64,000 nucleotides of DNA from Penicillus capitatus (taxonomy: Eukaryota; Chlorophyta), in the NCBI GenBank assembly GCA_965649825.1, contig OZ287697.1, positions 186,001 through 250,000 of the forward strand. The letters are read 5' to 3'. This document shows, piece after piece, positions 1-10,576 of the stretch; positions within the stretch are counted from its first letter, which is position 1; every line of letters begins with the position of its first letter. The notes below the pieces were generated by a model that was not told the origin of the DNA, made no database searches, and saw only the letters and a list, made by a program, of their open reading frames with translations. Both the position numbers and the translations under genes were made by a program.

Positions 1-11
1 GATGTATGTAC

Positions 12-224
12 CTTCATGAGCTTCGGGTAGTTCAATTCTTCGAGGGCGTGACCGACCCAACGCGTGATGTTGTCGCCGGCGCGACCCGTCATGAAGTCCA
101 AAGCATTTCCAAGCAACGGAAGTCCGCGCGGCGAGGGTATTTTGTGTAGGTCATATTTCCATCTTTTCGGCAGCTGACGCAGCAACAGCGCGAGGAGAAG
201 GAGACAGAGAATCTCGGTAAGCAT
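12..224 (-). CDS. Cytochrome P450 #0, exon 1 only (gene runs off left edge)
   Basis: First exon (71 codons, ATG at 224-222) of a P450 of the tandem family. It encodes a hydrophobic N-terminal anchor, a basic stop (KRWKYDLHK) and the proline hinge IPSPRGLPLLGN. It ends with LMK followed directly by a GTACAT splice donor, so bases 1-11 are intron 1. Exons 2 and 3 would lie left of the window. The exon differs from exon 1 of P450 #2 (9501-9713) at only about five bases, and the upstream spacer is duplicated too, so this is the sister copy of #2. Whether the rest of the gene is intact cannot be seen. Confidence 0.85.
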
Positions 225-2393
225 CGTTCAACGTAACAAGCGAGGCTGCGGCGTTGAGAAGATCTCGAAGAACACAACGACGTGTCAGGCACAGAAGCGC
301 TTTAAAGTGTTTCGAGCACAGCGCCTCTGTCGCATCCGCCAGCCACAAAAATGGGGATGATGCGATTTGTAGAGGATCTCTGTCTCTAAGATCTTCTGCG
401 TTTACATTCGTCTGTTCCCGAGAGAGCGATAACTGACTTCTTCGGTTTTAGCGCAGCGCGGATTTCGGATCTGAGAACTTTAAAAGAAGAACATGTAGAA
501 TCACGATTGCTGCTAAGAATATCCCATCGACTGTTCTAGAGAAAACAATACGACAGACGCAGATACGCCAGAGCATGGTAGTAGTGGTGTAAGACCAGCG
601 GCACTAATGGTAGGTACTCATAACTCGGGCTCGGCCTACTCCTAACACAAACAAACTTAGAGAAACCGAAGCCATTATCCGAATCAGAACAGTTCAGTTT
701 TATCAAAGAAACTGGCTCCAAGGGAAGACGAGGTTTCCAATTCCTGAATACTATCTAATCAAATTGCATCTGGAAACGCTTTATTTGGAACGCCACATGG
801 TGTCATGTTTCTGTCAATGGAGACAGCTGTTAGCTTCAAACTGTCTTACTATTTGGACAGCTGTTCCCTTCCGGTTTCCATCAGCGTCTACCTATATAAA
901 CAGTCTCTTGTTACGCATTCTACTCTCTGTAATTCCGTTGTGTTTGTGGCAGTATACCTCGACGGCTTCTCGTCATGATTTATGCCATATTTATCTCATG
1001 CATAAAAAATGCCTCACCAACGTCACACGATTCATCATGAATCTGTGAAGATCGTTTGCTACTACTCTCCCGCTCTACCGCGTCTACGATGTCCTCGGGC
1101 CTAACGCGAAACCTTCTCTTGGTTGCGCGACACGCGAGAACGCCGAGGGGGAGAAGCAGAGGGGTCGTGCTCATCTTCGGAACGACTCATCTCACAAACG
1201 CAGCAGAAGTCTTGAGGTAAGATGATGATATGCGGGCAAGAATGGCGAAGACCTGCTCAGAGATGCAGCCAAGAGAGACAACTTGTTACAGCAACGATAG
1301 ACAGCAGAAGTTTTGAACGACAGACTAAATGATAGCAAACACAAATCTTAATGGAGATGCTGTGCGTCAGTAGTCGATGAGGTGGGAGAAACAAGAGGTG
1401 AAGGATCGCGAAACAAATGTTATACGAAAGATTGTTGGACTTCCCTTTTAATGTCCTCTAGTTCATTTTATTGCTTCAACTTAAATCATTCATTTCCACA
1501 ATGCAAAGCGAAAGACGTGTTATCTGTAAAGTCTTGGCTTTTATACTTTTCTATGGTTTGGACCAATAGGACAAAGTAGGAACACTCAGGAAGTTCAAGA
1601 GTGAGTTCCCGAGGAAAAAGTTCAAGAGTGACTTTGAAAAGTTCAGCATGACATTCTAAAAACTTTCGAAGAACTTCAATGTGAATTCCAAAAGAGTTCA
1701 CAGCCCTCGTCATCACGCCTTCCTCCCAGCAACCGGTTGGGGCAATGGTTCGTCGCTCGGCCAAAGGCAGAAACTCGACAAATGACAAACAAATGCTCAA
1801 GTTAGAATGCTGTCCCATCACCGTCAGGCCAGAGGTGGTGCCATTCTTTTACAGAATCGTCCGCCTCTTCACAAGTCTTCTGTCGACAGAAGTTCCAAAG
1901 TAAAATACACCGCCAATTTTTCATCAACAGGTATCCGATGAAAACCATCTCGATAGTGAAGGCACGTAACAATTGCCGATGACGCAGCAATTCTTCCACC
2001 GCATGCATAGCGCAAGGAAGCTCGTGGTCTAACTTCCGTCAAGCTTAGTAAGTGTTCCGCGACTACTCGGTAGACGGATGCAGTCTGTCATTTCACTTTC
2101 CTTAAGCATAACCGGAGACATTCTGGCTAGTTCTACTCAGAAGAATCTTTTAATATACCATATGACCTCCAAATTCTTCGACGGAGCTTGTATCTTTTCG
2201 TTTGCGGCGAACCCATTATTTCAGATGAGTCGTTATTCGATGGAGCTATACGTTTCACGTCCCGCTGAAATTCGTATAGTCGACATAAAACCTAGTCTTC
2301 TCTTACCTATCTCGTCTTGATCATTCTACATCCCGAACAATAAAGAAGCGCGTTCAACACACTCACCGATATGAAACAAGATGGAATCTCGTC
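225..2393. other. Duplicated intergenic spacer, copy 1 (left part)
   Basis: No gene is seen. Blocks of this stretch (about 225-345, 500-760 and 1830-2400) match the spacer at 9714-11148 in the same order, as expected for a duplicated segment that has since decayed. A block around 1180-1700 also resembles 18250-18540. The short open frames here are not conserved between the copies and look like chance. Confidence 0.6.
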
Positions 2394-2572
2394 CTGCTGT
2401 TTATACCAATTCTTCTCGTACGACACTTCCGTTCCTCCTGCCAAAATCCCTTGCTGAAGGTCGGTGTTCGACCGCGCGAATCTCGCACGATGCAGCAGTC
2501 CGGTCACAACTCGAAGGCTCTGGCACCGCCCCCGACCCGGTGCGCACGGCGGTAGCCTAAGCGGCTCACACG

Positions 2573-3424
2573 GTGCGGTACCGGCGCGATCAGCGTCAGT
2601 CCCTTGAGGTACTCGACGCCATGAGCAAGGATGAACTCCTGGCTGTGAACGTTGCGCTCCGGGCCTGTACCACACAAATGGCCGCCACTTTGGATCCAGC
2701 TCAGTTCGTTCAGAAGATCAAGGCATATCTGACAGTCCATGAACGAAGAGACGTCGCACAGATCCATCTCGCCCGACTCCTTGAACGCACCCGTGACCAA
2801 CTCCTTTTGACTCCCGAGGCTCCAGACACGGATGCTCGGAACGAAATGTCCAACATTACGCAAATCTGCCGCTCACGTCTATCGGTGCCTCCCAGCCAGT
2901 TTCTCAGAGCCCTCTCAGACGATCTACGCCGTGCTCTCTTTGAGGTCGAGGCGACCTCAACGTTCCCCCCGGACGGACCACTGAAGACGCGGGTTACGCA
3001 ATCGATTTTCCGTATGCATGAAATACACACCTGCATGTCTTACTACCTCAGTATTACCAAGTCCACCCAATACGTCGCTCAAGCAGCGCCCTCAGACCCA
3101 GCGGCCAGCTCCTTAGCAACCCCAGCGACCGGCACCGCTCGCGAAGCAACCCGTTCGTATCGCGATGCCGCGCGTCAGAATATGCCCCCGGGCACGCCCT
3201 TACCCATGACCCTCGCCCAGAAGCAGAGAATCGCCAGGGCTCGCGAGATTCGCAAGCAAACCCGAGCGATCAAGGCCCAAGATCAGATGCGACGAACGCA
3301 GCTTCCAGCTGTGCCTAGTGACCCTGAAGGGTGCACGCTTATCGTTTCGTCGACTCGGCATCAGTCTGGAACGAAAGTTGAAAATGTCGGACCTGAAGGA
3401 CTACATAGACGACATCCGGGCTGA
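2573..3424 (+). CDS. Gag-like/ORF1-like protein of the unclassified element
   Basis: A 283-codon open frame on the plus strand inside copy A. I do not recognise the family. The N-terminal half is a mixed helical region (VNVALRACTTQMAATLDP, then repeated charged helices). The middle is Ala/Pro/Thr-rich. The C-terminal part is strongly basic (KQRIARAREIRKQTRAIKAQ), as in nucleic-acid-binding ORF1/Gag proteins. The frame runs into a -1/+1 overlapping frame that is conserved in copy B, so the reading frame has probably shifted near 3320. Initiation at the first ATG is assumed; there is no independent support for the start. Confidence 0.45.
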   Translation: MRYRRDQRQSLEVLDAMSKDELLAVNVALRACTTQMAATLDPAQFVQKIKAYLTVHERRDVAQIHLARLLERTRDQLLLTPEAPDTDARNEMSNITQICRSRLSVPPSQFLRALSDDLRRALFEVEATSTFPPDGPLKTRVTQSIFRMHEIHTCMSYYLSITKSTQYVAQAAPSDPAASSLATPATGTAREATRSYRDAARQNMPPGTPLPMTLAQKQRIARAREIRKQTRAIKAQDQMRRTQLPAVPSDPEGCTLIVSSTRHQSGTKVENVGPEGLHRRHPG

Positions 3425-4100
3425 TCACAGAGGCAGATTCCATTTGCAGATCCAGGCCGACTGGCTCAAGAAGTTCGAGACGGTGCTCGATCGATGCCTG
3501 GAATGCGAGGATGCCGGATGGAATCTGACGGGTGTAGGACAACGGTTGCGGCCCCGCCGACCGGACAGGCTGTCCGCGGGTGCCAGGGGTATCTAACCGG
3601 CTGCACGCCCTGTGTAAATAGTGTTAGCTTCGACTCTTCGCAGTTCCTCCGTTTCCGCACACCCGTCGGCGCGTTCGCGTCGCACCGGATTCTGTCGCAT
3701 CCCCGTCAGAATCTTAAGCTGGACGACATCGGCACCTTCGAATTCAATGACCCGTATCTCTCGCCCACCAAGTATGAGACCCCCGTCGTCATCGGAAATG
3801 TGGACACAGACATCGAAGCTGAAGCGGCCATCGTTGAACAGAACGCCACCCGTTGGAACCTCTCGAGTATTGAGCTTCAAGAAACGCACTTCGCGGCTCT
3901 GCACAGACTGAACCGCAGAAAATGTGACCCATCCGGATAGCCTTCACAGGACTGGACTCCGAGCCGGAATCTGAAAGTGTACATCTCGAAGACATTACGC
4001 GAGAAGCTGTTCGAAGGACAGAAGACCCAGTACGCTACGCTGGATTACGTGATTTTGCCAATATGTCTTTTTGTTCGACTCACCTGTACATCACGTGGAG
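3318..4100 (+). pseudogene. Downstream coding relic of the unclassified element, broken by an insertion
   Basis: From about 3318 a second frame encodes a segment containing LKMSDLKDYIDDIRADHRGR. Copy B at 37104 has the same protein segment with conservative replacements, so it was under coding constraint. The frame is interrupted at 3526 by a 188-bp insertion and resumes near 3715 (LDDIGTF, VVIGNVDTDIEAEAAI). It then degrades through further frame changes, with a last conserved segment VYISKTLREKLFEG near 3975. Function unknown; no catalytic motif is visible. As it stands it cannot make a full-length product. Confidence 0.45.
3521..3714. mobile_element. Nested 182-bp MITE-like insertion with 6-bp target duplication
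   Basis: Comparison with copy B (37300-37325) shows copy A has about 188 extra bases here. GAATCT stands at both junctions (3521-3526 and 3709-3714). The inserted 182 bp begins GACGGG and ends CCCGTCA, a short imperfect terminal inverted repeat. This fits a small non-autonomous DNA element. An unspliced intron is the alternative, but neither end gives a good splice match at the duplication borders. Confidence 0.45.
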
Positions 4101-4340
4101 ACACCTGATCACCCCGCCCCTCTTCGCTAGAGAAAACGAGATCCGTCGCCTTTTCTGACTGCGCGTCAGCGTGTCCACCTGATTATCCGATCTTATACAT
4201 TTTATTCTTCGCCCTAGTCATCTTGTCTCTACTTCTCTGTTTGTTGGTCTTGTACAGAACACAGACGCGCCTCTGATGTTTAACCTAAAAGGGGTTGTAA
4301 GAACGACCAACTTTATATAACTTCATATGCTGCTGTTTAT

Positions 4341-5429
4341 CGAACTTTGCCGAACACCGTTCGCATACAATGGTAGTCAAGACGAGTCTCCCCTTTATAA
4401 GGGCTCTCACCAACTGAGTGTTCAGGGCAGGTGACATCGTAGACGAGCTTGTCGCCAAGATTTGGTTTGGCGATGGGACTGCCTCGTTTTCGATGAGGCC
4501 ACCTGGTGGGGGCGGGGGTTGAATCATCGGAGGCACTGATTTCTGGTTCTGGCGTTAGGATGACTCACTTACCCAGAGGGTCACATCACTTGGAACGGAT
4601 AAAAAACCCCGAACTTGTGCATTTTGTAAGCTTTTGTGTTTTCTGCGAACGTGCGTGTGTGAGTAAATTCCACCCTGGCTGACGACGAAACGCAACCACC
4701 ATCGCGTGCCGTTGTCCCCTACCCACCGTTATATCAAAATACGCCATATCTGTCGGCGCTCGACTTCTTTCGACGCGCAGAACAAGGCAGCCCTGATATA
4801 CGGCAGGATATCATCCAAACCGAGAACCAACGGCGTGGCCCTGTGGAAGAGGGACCGATTGACGTAGAGGTTGACGAAGAAAGTGTCCAAGAGGCTTTTA
4901 ATCCTGGGCGACAGAGCTAGCGAGAGTTAACTTGGGACACATATAGATACGCGCAAATATCGAACTCGTAGAAACGAACAGACAAATTGTTAAAGATCAT
5001 CGTCGTTCTCAAATAACCCCCATTTATATGGTTTCTTTACATGACGTTATGATTGCGTCATGCTTCATGTCATGCTGTCATCTTCTCCTTCAGTTCTTCT
5101 TCCTTCCTTGGCTTCGCGGCGGTGACAGTATCTTCACTCTTTCTGCAACAGGCTTCTTTTGTTGGAGTAAGAGGCAGATAGATGGCTGCAGGTTGCGAAC
5201 GACATCCGAATTATCAAGTAAGATGCATTCGGTCAACCTGCATTGCATTACAAAGGAATATTCGTTAAAAAGCGACAATCCTTTTACTCCACATTGCAGG
5301 AGAGATGAATAGTCAGCCCACAAATACACTTTCTGTTCTTATCGTTCAGTGCCTCCATTCAGAAGACAGTGACAGAAGGAGAAGCTTTGCAGCATTGAAC
5401 ACTGAACGTCGAAAAGGATTGTAACCGTG
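4341..5429. other. Duplicated spacer, copy 1 (right part) and 3' flank of P450 #1
   Basis: No gene is seen. 4341-4470 and 5115-5429 are close to 11151-11260 and 11285-11588, the corresponding sequence 3' of P450 #3. About 4470-5115 is absent from the second copy, or has been deleted there. The conserved 3' flank contains the shared block TTGTTGGAGTAAGAG near 5160. Confidence 0.55.
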
Positions 5430-7029
5430 CTAAAAAGTGTTCCTGGGCGCGAAGCTCAACCAGATGCCGTTTTCAGCTTCGGTGACGAGTCCTTCCACAG
5501 TATTGTCCGCCAAATCTGCATACGATCCGACCAAGGAGACCTCGTACTTTTGAAGAATAACAACGATGATAACTCGCATCTCCAGCATCGCCAACTTCTG
5601 GCCGGGGCAATCTCTGGGACCCGAAGAGAACTGTATGTTGCGTGAACGGCAGATTGCTTCGTTGCTGAGCCATCTCTCTGGCTTGAAGCTATCCGGGTCG
5701 TTCCAGTCGGTGTCAATGTTGAACGCGCGGTTGCTAGCTCGTGAAATCAATGTTCCTTTCGGAATTCTGTAACCGAGAATAATCATGTCTTTTGGAACCT
5801 CTCGACGGAAGGGAAAAGCGACAATGTGAGCCACTCGCATCCCCTCTTTAACGACCGCACCAAGGTAGTCCAAGTTTGACAAATCATCGAACTGCAAATC
5901 CCTTTGAGCTCTTCCGTACAGACCGTGCTGCTCCAGCTCGTCCAAGATCTTTCGCATGACATCGGGACGAGTGGCTAAGAGAGCAAAAATCCATGCGAGT
6001 TGATGACCGGTAGTGTCCATCGCGGCAACCACCACACCGGCAACCTCGGCAAGAAGGAGGTCGTAGTCCAGGGGCTTCTTCGTTTCTGGATCCGTCAGAT
6101 GCTTCAGTCCGTACCAGATGGGCTCTTCGCCGTTGGCGGGGTCGTCTCGGGACAGTATCTCGTCCGTAAGCCATTTCCACTCGCTGTACAGTCTGCCGAT
6201 AACCGAGGTTCGATGCCGCCCAGCCTTTGAGTTTGGAAAGAGCTTGGCGTAAACTGCTTTGAGTGGATTGAAGAGCGCTTCTCCTATGACATATCCTGCT
6301 GCCAGGATGAGATCATGCATTTCTCGGCTACCATCCAAACCCCCCAGGTTCTCGTCGAAGGCAATGGAACCGATGGCATCCAGCGTCATCGAAACAAACA
6401 ATTTCTGAACTTCGATCGGTCCGTTCTCTCTTGCAGCTTCGATGACGGAGATCATCTTTCGCATGACATCGTTGATCTTCGGCATTGCCATCTTCAGATT
6501 GTTCGATTGAAACGCGTTTAGGTAAACTCTGCGAACGGCCTTGACGTATGGCGTTGCTTCAGCATGCAGAAAAAGTGATCTCGCTTGTGGATTGTTGCCT
6601 ATCATCTGAACATAAAATCAAGTGATCTGATCTAACATCCAGCGGCTCACCGGAAGAAAGAAAGCTGTGTTCTGAATGTCTCGTGGAAAAGGATCGGTGT
6701 TGGACAGCAGCGTGTTTCGTATGAACTCGTCATCTGTGACCACTAACGAAGCTTTGCCAAAAGCGTCAATCTACAGCGACATTTCTTAGAGCTAAAACTG
6801 ACAGCAAGCATCAAACCCGCATCAGCTTCGGATAATTGAGGTACTTAAGACCTTGTCCGACATATTTCGCGGGGTTTCTGATTGCGTTGCCACAGAGAAA
6901 GTCGGGAGTGTGGCCCAGAATCGGCCAGCCAGGCGGCGTCGGTACCTTGTGGAGGTCATACCGCCATCTCCGCCAGAGAATACGCGTCACGAATACGACG
7001 AGCAGAGAACAGAGGACAGCAGTCCACAT
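5430..7029 (-). CDS. Cytochrome P450 #1
   Basis: Predicted 502-aa haem-thiolate monooxygenase. Exons on the minus strand are 6817-7029, 6651-6770 and 5430-6605; the two introns are 46 and 45 bp with GT-AG ends. Residues 1-20 form a membrane anchor, followed by RRWRYDLHK and the hinge VPTPPGWPILGH. In exon 3 the I-helix reads AAMDTTGHQLAW (Thr near 309), the K-helix is KEGMR (ExxR, 365-368), PERW is at about 420 and the haem loop FSSGPRDCPGQ places the axial Cys near 444. The expected role is oxidation of a small lipophilic substrate at the ER membrane with a P450 reductase partner; the substrate cannot be told. One I-helix Gly is Ala. The C-helix Trp is replaced by Val (YVKAVRR), as in the whole array. 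Closest relative in the window is #3, whose flanks it shares. The start is fixed by alignment with its paralogues. Confidence 0.95.
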
Positions 7030-8080
7030 GGCTTTCGCGTCGAATGACCCAACGAAACTCGAAGCTGGCAGTGCGGCCTCACAACGAGAGAAGACTGGTG
7101 TTCACAGGGGAAAAAATCCAGATGACTAATGCTGACTCTGTCTACCCTTTATCATTATCTCCATCTCTTACAATCGTTAGACGAGTTCTTAGAAAGAGAT
7201 GAGGTCCGCAAAGTCGCAACGAGCGAACCGTTGAAGTGACAGCGTCCGCTAGCCTTTGACACTGTAGTTCGTTTGCAGTAAAACTGCGAGAACCAAGAAC
7301 ACTGACGTGTATCGTTTTTTCGCGGTTTCTTGAACCAGGCCTGTTTGCTGAACGGAGAGTTTGACGCGTACAACGCGCGAACTAATGAAAAGACGTCATA
7401 TCCTTCGACGAGCGTGAAAGCGTAGATGGGACTTTGAACAATCCGCTGTCAAAATGTTCCTTAAACAGGAGTAGGTTTGCGTGGGGGGCTTTGCTCGCAC
7501 TTAAGGACTCGAATGAAATAGCTGTTGTGATGTTCTTTCGTGTGCTATTAACTAACAATTCGGCAGCACGACGTTGGAGACGCAAGATCCTTTTTCGTAG
7601 ATTTGGAGACAGATCGAGCTGTTCCTCTTGCTGTTTGTCCACATCCAGATCTGGGAGGGTTCGATCTGTGCCACCCCGACTACGCCATTGAGTGAATCTC
7701 GGCCATAGATCATCGGCGTTCGCAGCTCCTGGGATGGTCCGTCTGACTCCCATGTGTCGGCAGCGATGATGTGATCCGTTTCTGCAAAGATGGCGACATC
7801 GCAAGTCCTCCATCATCAAAGTACACGCACGCACGTCTCGAAGTGCGAATCGAGTTCCGAGTCTTTTTTTCTCATGACACGCAAACGCAAGTCTTGTGAA
7901 CAACACTTGTTCGGTGAGTGTTCTTAATTAATCAACAATGCCGTCTGTGGCAAGTAAAGTAAAAAATGTCTGCGAGACTTAAGCACAAGAATCGTCGTTG
8001 ACTGAAGTAATTAAAGCAAAACGCCCGGCGTTTGCTAAAGGTGAACTGAAGGAAAATCAAAAAGACTTCCACGATTTGCA
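7030..8080. other. Spacer between P450 #1 and #2
   Basis: Contains the #1 promoter side. A minus-strand open frame of 174 codons (7382-7906) is the longest here, with an amphipathic stretch LRKRILRLQRRAAELL, but it has no recognisable domain, no paralogue elsewhere in the window and no splice context. I regard it as probably not a gene. Nothing else is seen. Confidence 0.4.
7121..7185 (-). promoter_or_regulatory. Conserved P450 upstream block (gene #1)
   Basis: About 95-155 bp upstream of the #1 start, read on the minus strand: a GATTGTAAGAGATGGAGATAA-type stretch followed by AGTCAGCATTAGTCA. The same arrangement recurs upstream of #3, #8 and #9 at similar distances while the surrounding sequence diverges, so it is a likely promoter element or transcription start region. 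No known factor is assigned. Confidence 0.45.
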
Positions 8081-9713
8081 TCACGCATCCGCATGAATAA
8101 ACAAATGAGATTCTCTGGGTGTCACATTCACCCGTATGCCGTGTTTCGCCTCGATCACAAGGCCAGTGACGGCACTGTCGTCAAGTTCCCGGTAACTGCC
8201 GATCAGTTGAAGCTCGTATCTCTTCACGAGGGTGATGATGGTGAGGCGCATCTGGAACATCGCCAGTTTTTGTCCGGGGCAATCCCTCGGACCCGTCGAG
8301 AACATCATGTTCTCTTTGTAACAGGAAGGACGATCGGTCAACCACTTTTCCGGAGCGAAGGTCGATGGATCTTCCCAATCGGCGTCTGTGTTAAATGCTC
8401 GATTCCCGATGCGCATGATGCGTGTCCCTCTGGGAACTCTGTACCCGAGAATCGTCATGTCACGTGGGACGGTTCGAGCAAAGCTCGCAGAGCTGACGTG
8501 GGCCACTCTCATGCCTTCCATGATGACTGCTGTGAGGTAACGCAGCTCGGACAGATCCTCGAACTGCAGGTCTCTTGCTTCGGGTCCAAACAGTCCGTGT
8601 TCGGCCAGTTCTTTCAGGATCTTGTCGACCACGTCGGGGCGATCGGCCAGGAGGGCCAAGATCCAGGCCAGCTGGTTTCCTGTCGTGTCCATTCCCCCGA
8701 CAACGACGGTACCCACTTCCAGAGTCAACGCCGAAGCAGAGATGGGCATTTTCGTCACGGGATCCACCAAGTTTCTGAGTTTGTACCAAAAGGGCTCCTC
8801 GCCCGCCTCAGGATCGTCTCGGTCGATGATTGTGTTCGTCAAGGACTTCCATTCGTTCACCATCCTGAAGTACACTTGAAAGTTTTTTTGTGCCTCCTGG
8901 CACTTAGGGAAGAGGTAGCAGTAAAGGGCCTGGAGAGGATTGGCCATGACTCTGCGAATCACATTACCGATTTCAATGATAACGTCATGAAATTTGCGAC
9001 TGCCATCTAAACCGCCAAGATTGGTATCAAAAGCCACAGTGCCAATGACATCGATCGTCAGACGGTTGCACAGATTCTGAAAATCTATCGGGCCATCGAG
9101 TCTTTCGGATTCGATAATGTCTGTCATTGTCTGGATGACATCCGATAACTTTGACATGGCCGTTCTTAGATGACTCGACTGAAACGACGTCGCGTAGATG
9201 CGACGAACGGCCTTGACGTGGGGTGATGACCCAGCGCTAAACAGGAGGCACTTTTCTTTGAGTTCATCTCCCAAAAACTGTAGCATCGTGTTTTTGAGAG
9301 AGCACTAGGTGCCGAATTTGACTTACGGGTAGAATGATTCCTCCGTCACCGACGAGCTTCGGAAACGGTTCTCTCGGCGACATCATGACCGTCTTGATAA
9401 AATCGTCGTCTGTCACGACGAGCATCGTCTTACCCATGACATCAAACTAAACAAGCCGTCCGGGTTTCTGCGTCAGTGCGTTCGAGAGTGATGTATGTAC
9501 CTTCATGAGCTTCGGGTAGTTCAATTCTTCGAGGGCGTGACCGACCCAACGCGTGATGTTGTCGCCGGCGCGACCCGTCATGAAATCCAAAGCATTTCCG
9601 AGCAACGGAAGTCCGCGCGGCGAGGGTATTTTGTGTAGGTCATATTTCCATCTTTTCGGCAGCTGACGCAGCAACATCGCGAGGAGAAGGAAACAGAGAA
9701 TCTCGGTAAGCAT
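8081..9713 (-). CDS. Cytochrome P450 #2
   Basis: Predicted 509-aa P450. Exons are 9501-9713, 9327-9446 and 8081-9277; introns are 54 and 49 bp. Exon 3 starts after the acceptor CTACAG, at FLGDEL. The anchor is followed by KRWKYDLHKIPSPRGLPLLGN. The I-helix is GGMDTTGNQLAW, the K-helix MEGMR, and the haem loop FSTGPRDCPGQ. The meander motif reads APEKW instead of PERW, so the third member of the conserved Glu-Arg-Arg triad is Lys; this is uncommon and may affect folding. The C-terminus is about six residues longer than in its neighbours (LFIHADA). Its exon 1 and 5' flank are duplicated at the left edge of the window. Together with #3 it forms the second copy of a two-gene tandem unit. Confidence 0.94.
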
Positions 9714-9813
9714 CGTTCAACGTAACAAGCGAGGCTGTGGCGTTGAGAAGATCTTGAAGAACACAACGAGGTGTCAAACACAAAAGCGCTTTAAGAAAAG
9801 GTCCTTTATGGAC

Positions 9814-9899
9814 AGCACGGACTTCGGTTCCACTGCATCGCAATGCTGTACAGCACAGCACGGACTTCGGTTCCACTGCATCGCAATGCTGTACAGCAC
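9814..9899. repeat. 43-bp tandem repeat, two units
   Basis: A 43-bp unit starting AGCACGGACTTCGGTTCCAC is present twice head to tail (9814-9856 and 9857-9899), followed by a few bases of a third unit. The two units look identical, so the duplication is recent. It is absent from the duplicated spacer at the left edge. Confidence 0.85.
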
Positions 9900-10412
9900 A
9901 GCACAGAATGCATATTTCAGAACTTTCTAGAGTGTTCAAAGAGCGATTATCTTATGTCAAAATCGTGTTCATGAATGACATCTGTCGGATGATGGAACGT
10001 CAGCTTCGATTGACGTGACTGCGACATCTAAAACGGTGTTGCTGCGTCGCTGTTAAGAATATCTCATCGACTGTTCTAAGCACGAAATGTGGCAGACGCA
10101 AATACAAGGAGGTACTAATGGCAGTGGTGTAAAAGATCAACGACACTAATGGTAGCTAATGATACCATGGCCCATCCTACTCCGAACACAAACAGACTTA
10201 TAGAAACCGAAGACATTATCCGAATCAGAACAGAATTCAGCTTTATCAAAGAAACTGGCTCCAAGGAAAGACGAGGTTTCCAATTCCCGATTACAGTCTA
10301 ATCCCATTTGCATCCTGAAAAGGTCTACTCGGAACGCCACATGGCGTCATGCTTCTCATCATGCTTCATGCCATGTTCATCTCATGCATTAAAAATCTCT
10401 CGCGAACGTCAC

Positions 10413-10576
10413 TGTCAGTGAACAGCTGTCCACCTTCGTGCAGCTGCTACGGAGACGCGTTGATATCACGTTCGTATACGTCTGAAGCGTATATAATCCA
10501 AACTAACAAACGTTAGAACAGTCTTTGTAACCAATATGCCTTCGTCGTAATCGCGTCGTTCGTCGACTGCGCGACA
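10413..10576 (+). repeat. Solo LTR related to the TRIM family
   Basis: Begins TGTCAGTGAACAGCTGTCCA and ends GCGACA, and shares the GTCCACCTTCGTGCAGCTG block and the CAGTCTTTGTAA...CCTTCGTCG block with the TRIM LTRs at 38472-39187 and 51159-51870. The paralogous spacer (about 1030) runs from ACGTCAC directly into GATTCATCATGAATC without it, giving an empty site. At 164 bp with internal differences it is an older or variant member. A clean target duplication is not obvious. Confidence 0.6.

Larger units (their letters stand above)
2394..4340 (+). mobile_element. Unclassified retroelement-like insertion, copy A, with 11-bp target duplication
   Basis: The second spacer copy reads straight through at this point (about 11148), whereas copy 1 carries an extra 1,925 bp (2405-4329). 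The 11-bp word CTGCTGTTTAT occurs on both sides (2394-2404 and 4330-4340) and only once in the uninterrupted copy, so it is a target-site duplication. The insert has no long terminal repeats. It carries a gag-like open frame at its start and a broken downstream frame, part of which recurs in a second copy at about 36965-37870 that lacks the first part. A long variable target duplication with 5' truncation of the other copy fits a non-LTR (LINE-like) element. No reverse transcriptase is visible, so the class is an inference. Confidence 0.6.

Noticed and set aside
8093-9010. 305-codon plus-strand open frame
   Set aside because: Antisense to exon 3 of P450 #2; similar shadows lie opposite other P450s (for example 22801-23658).
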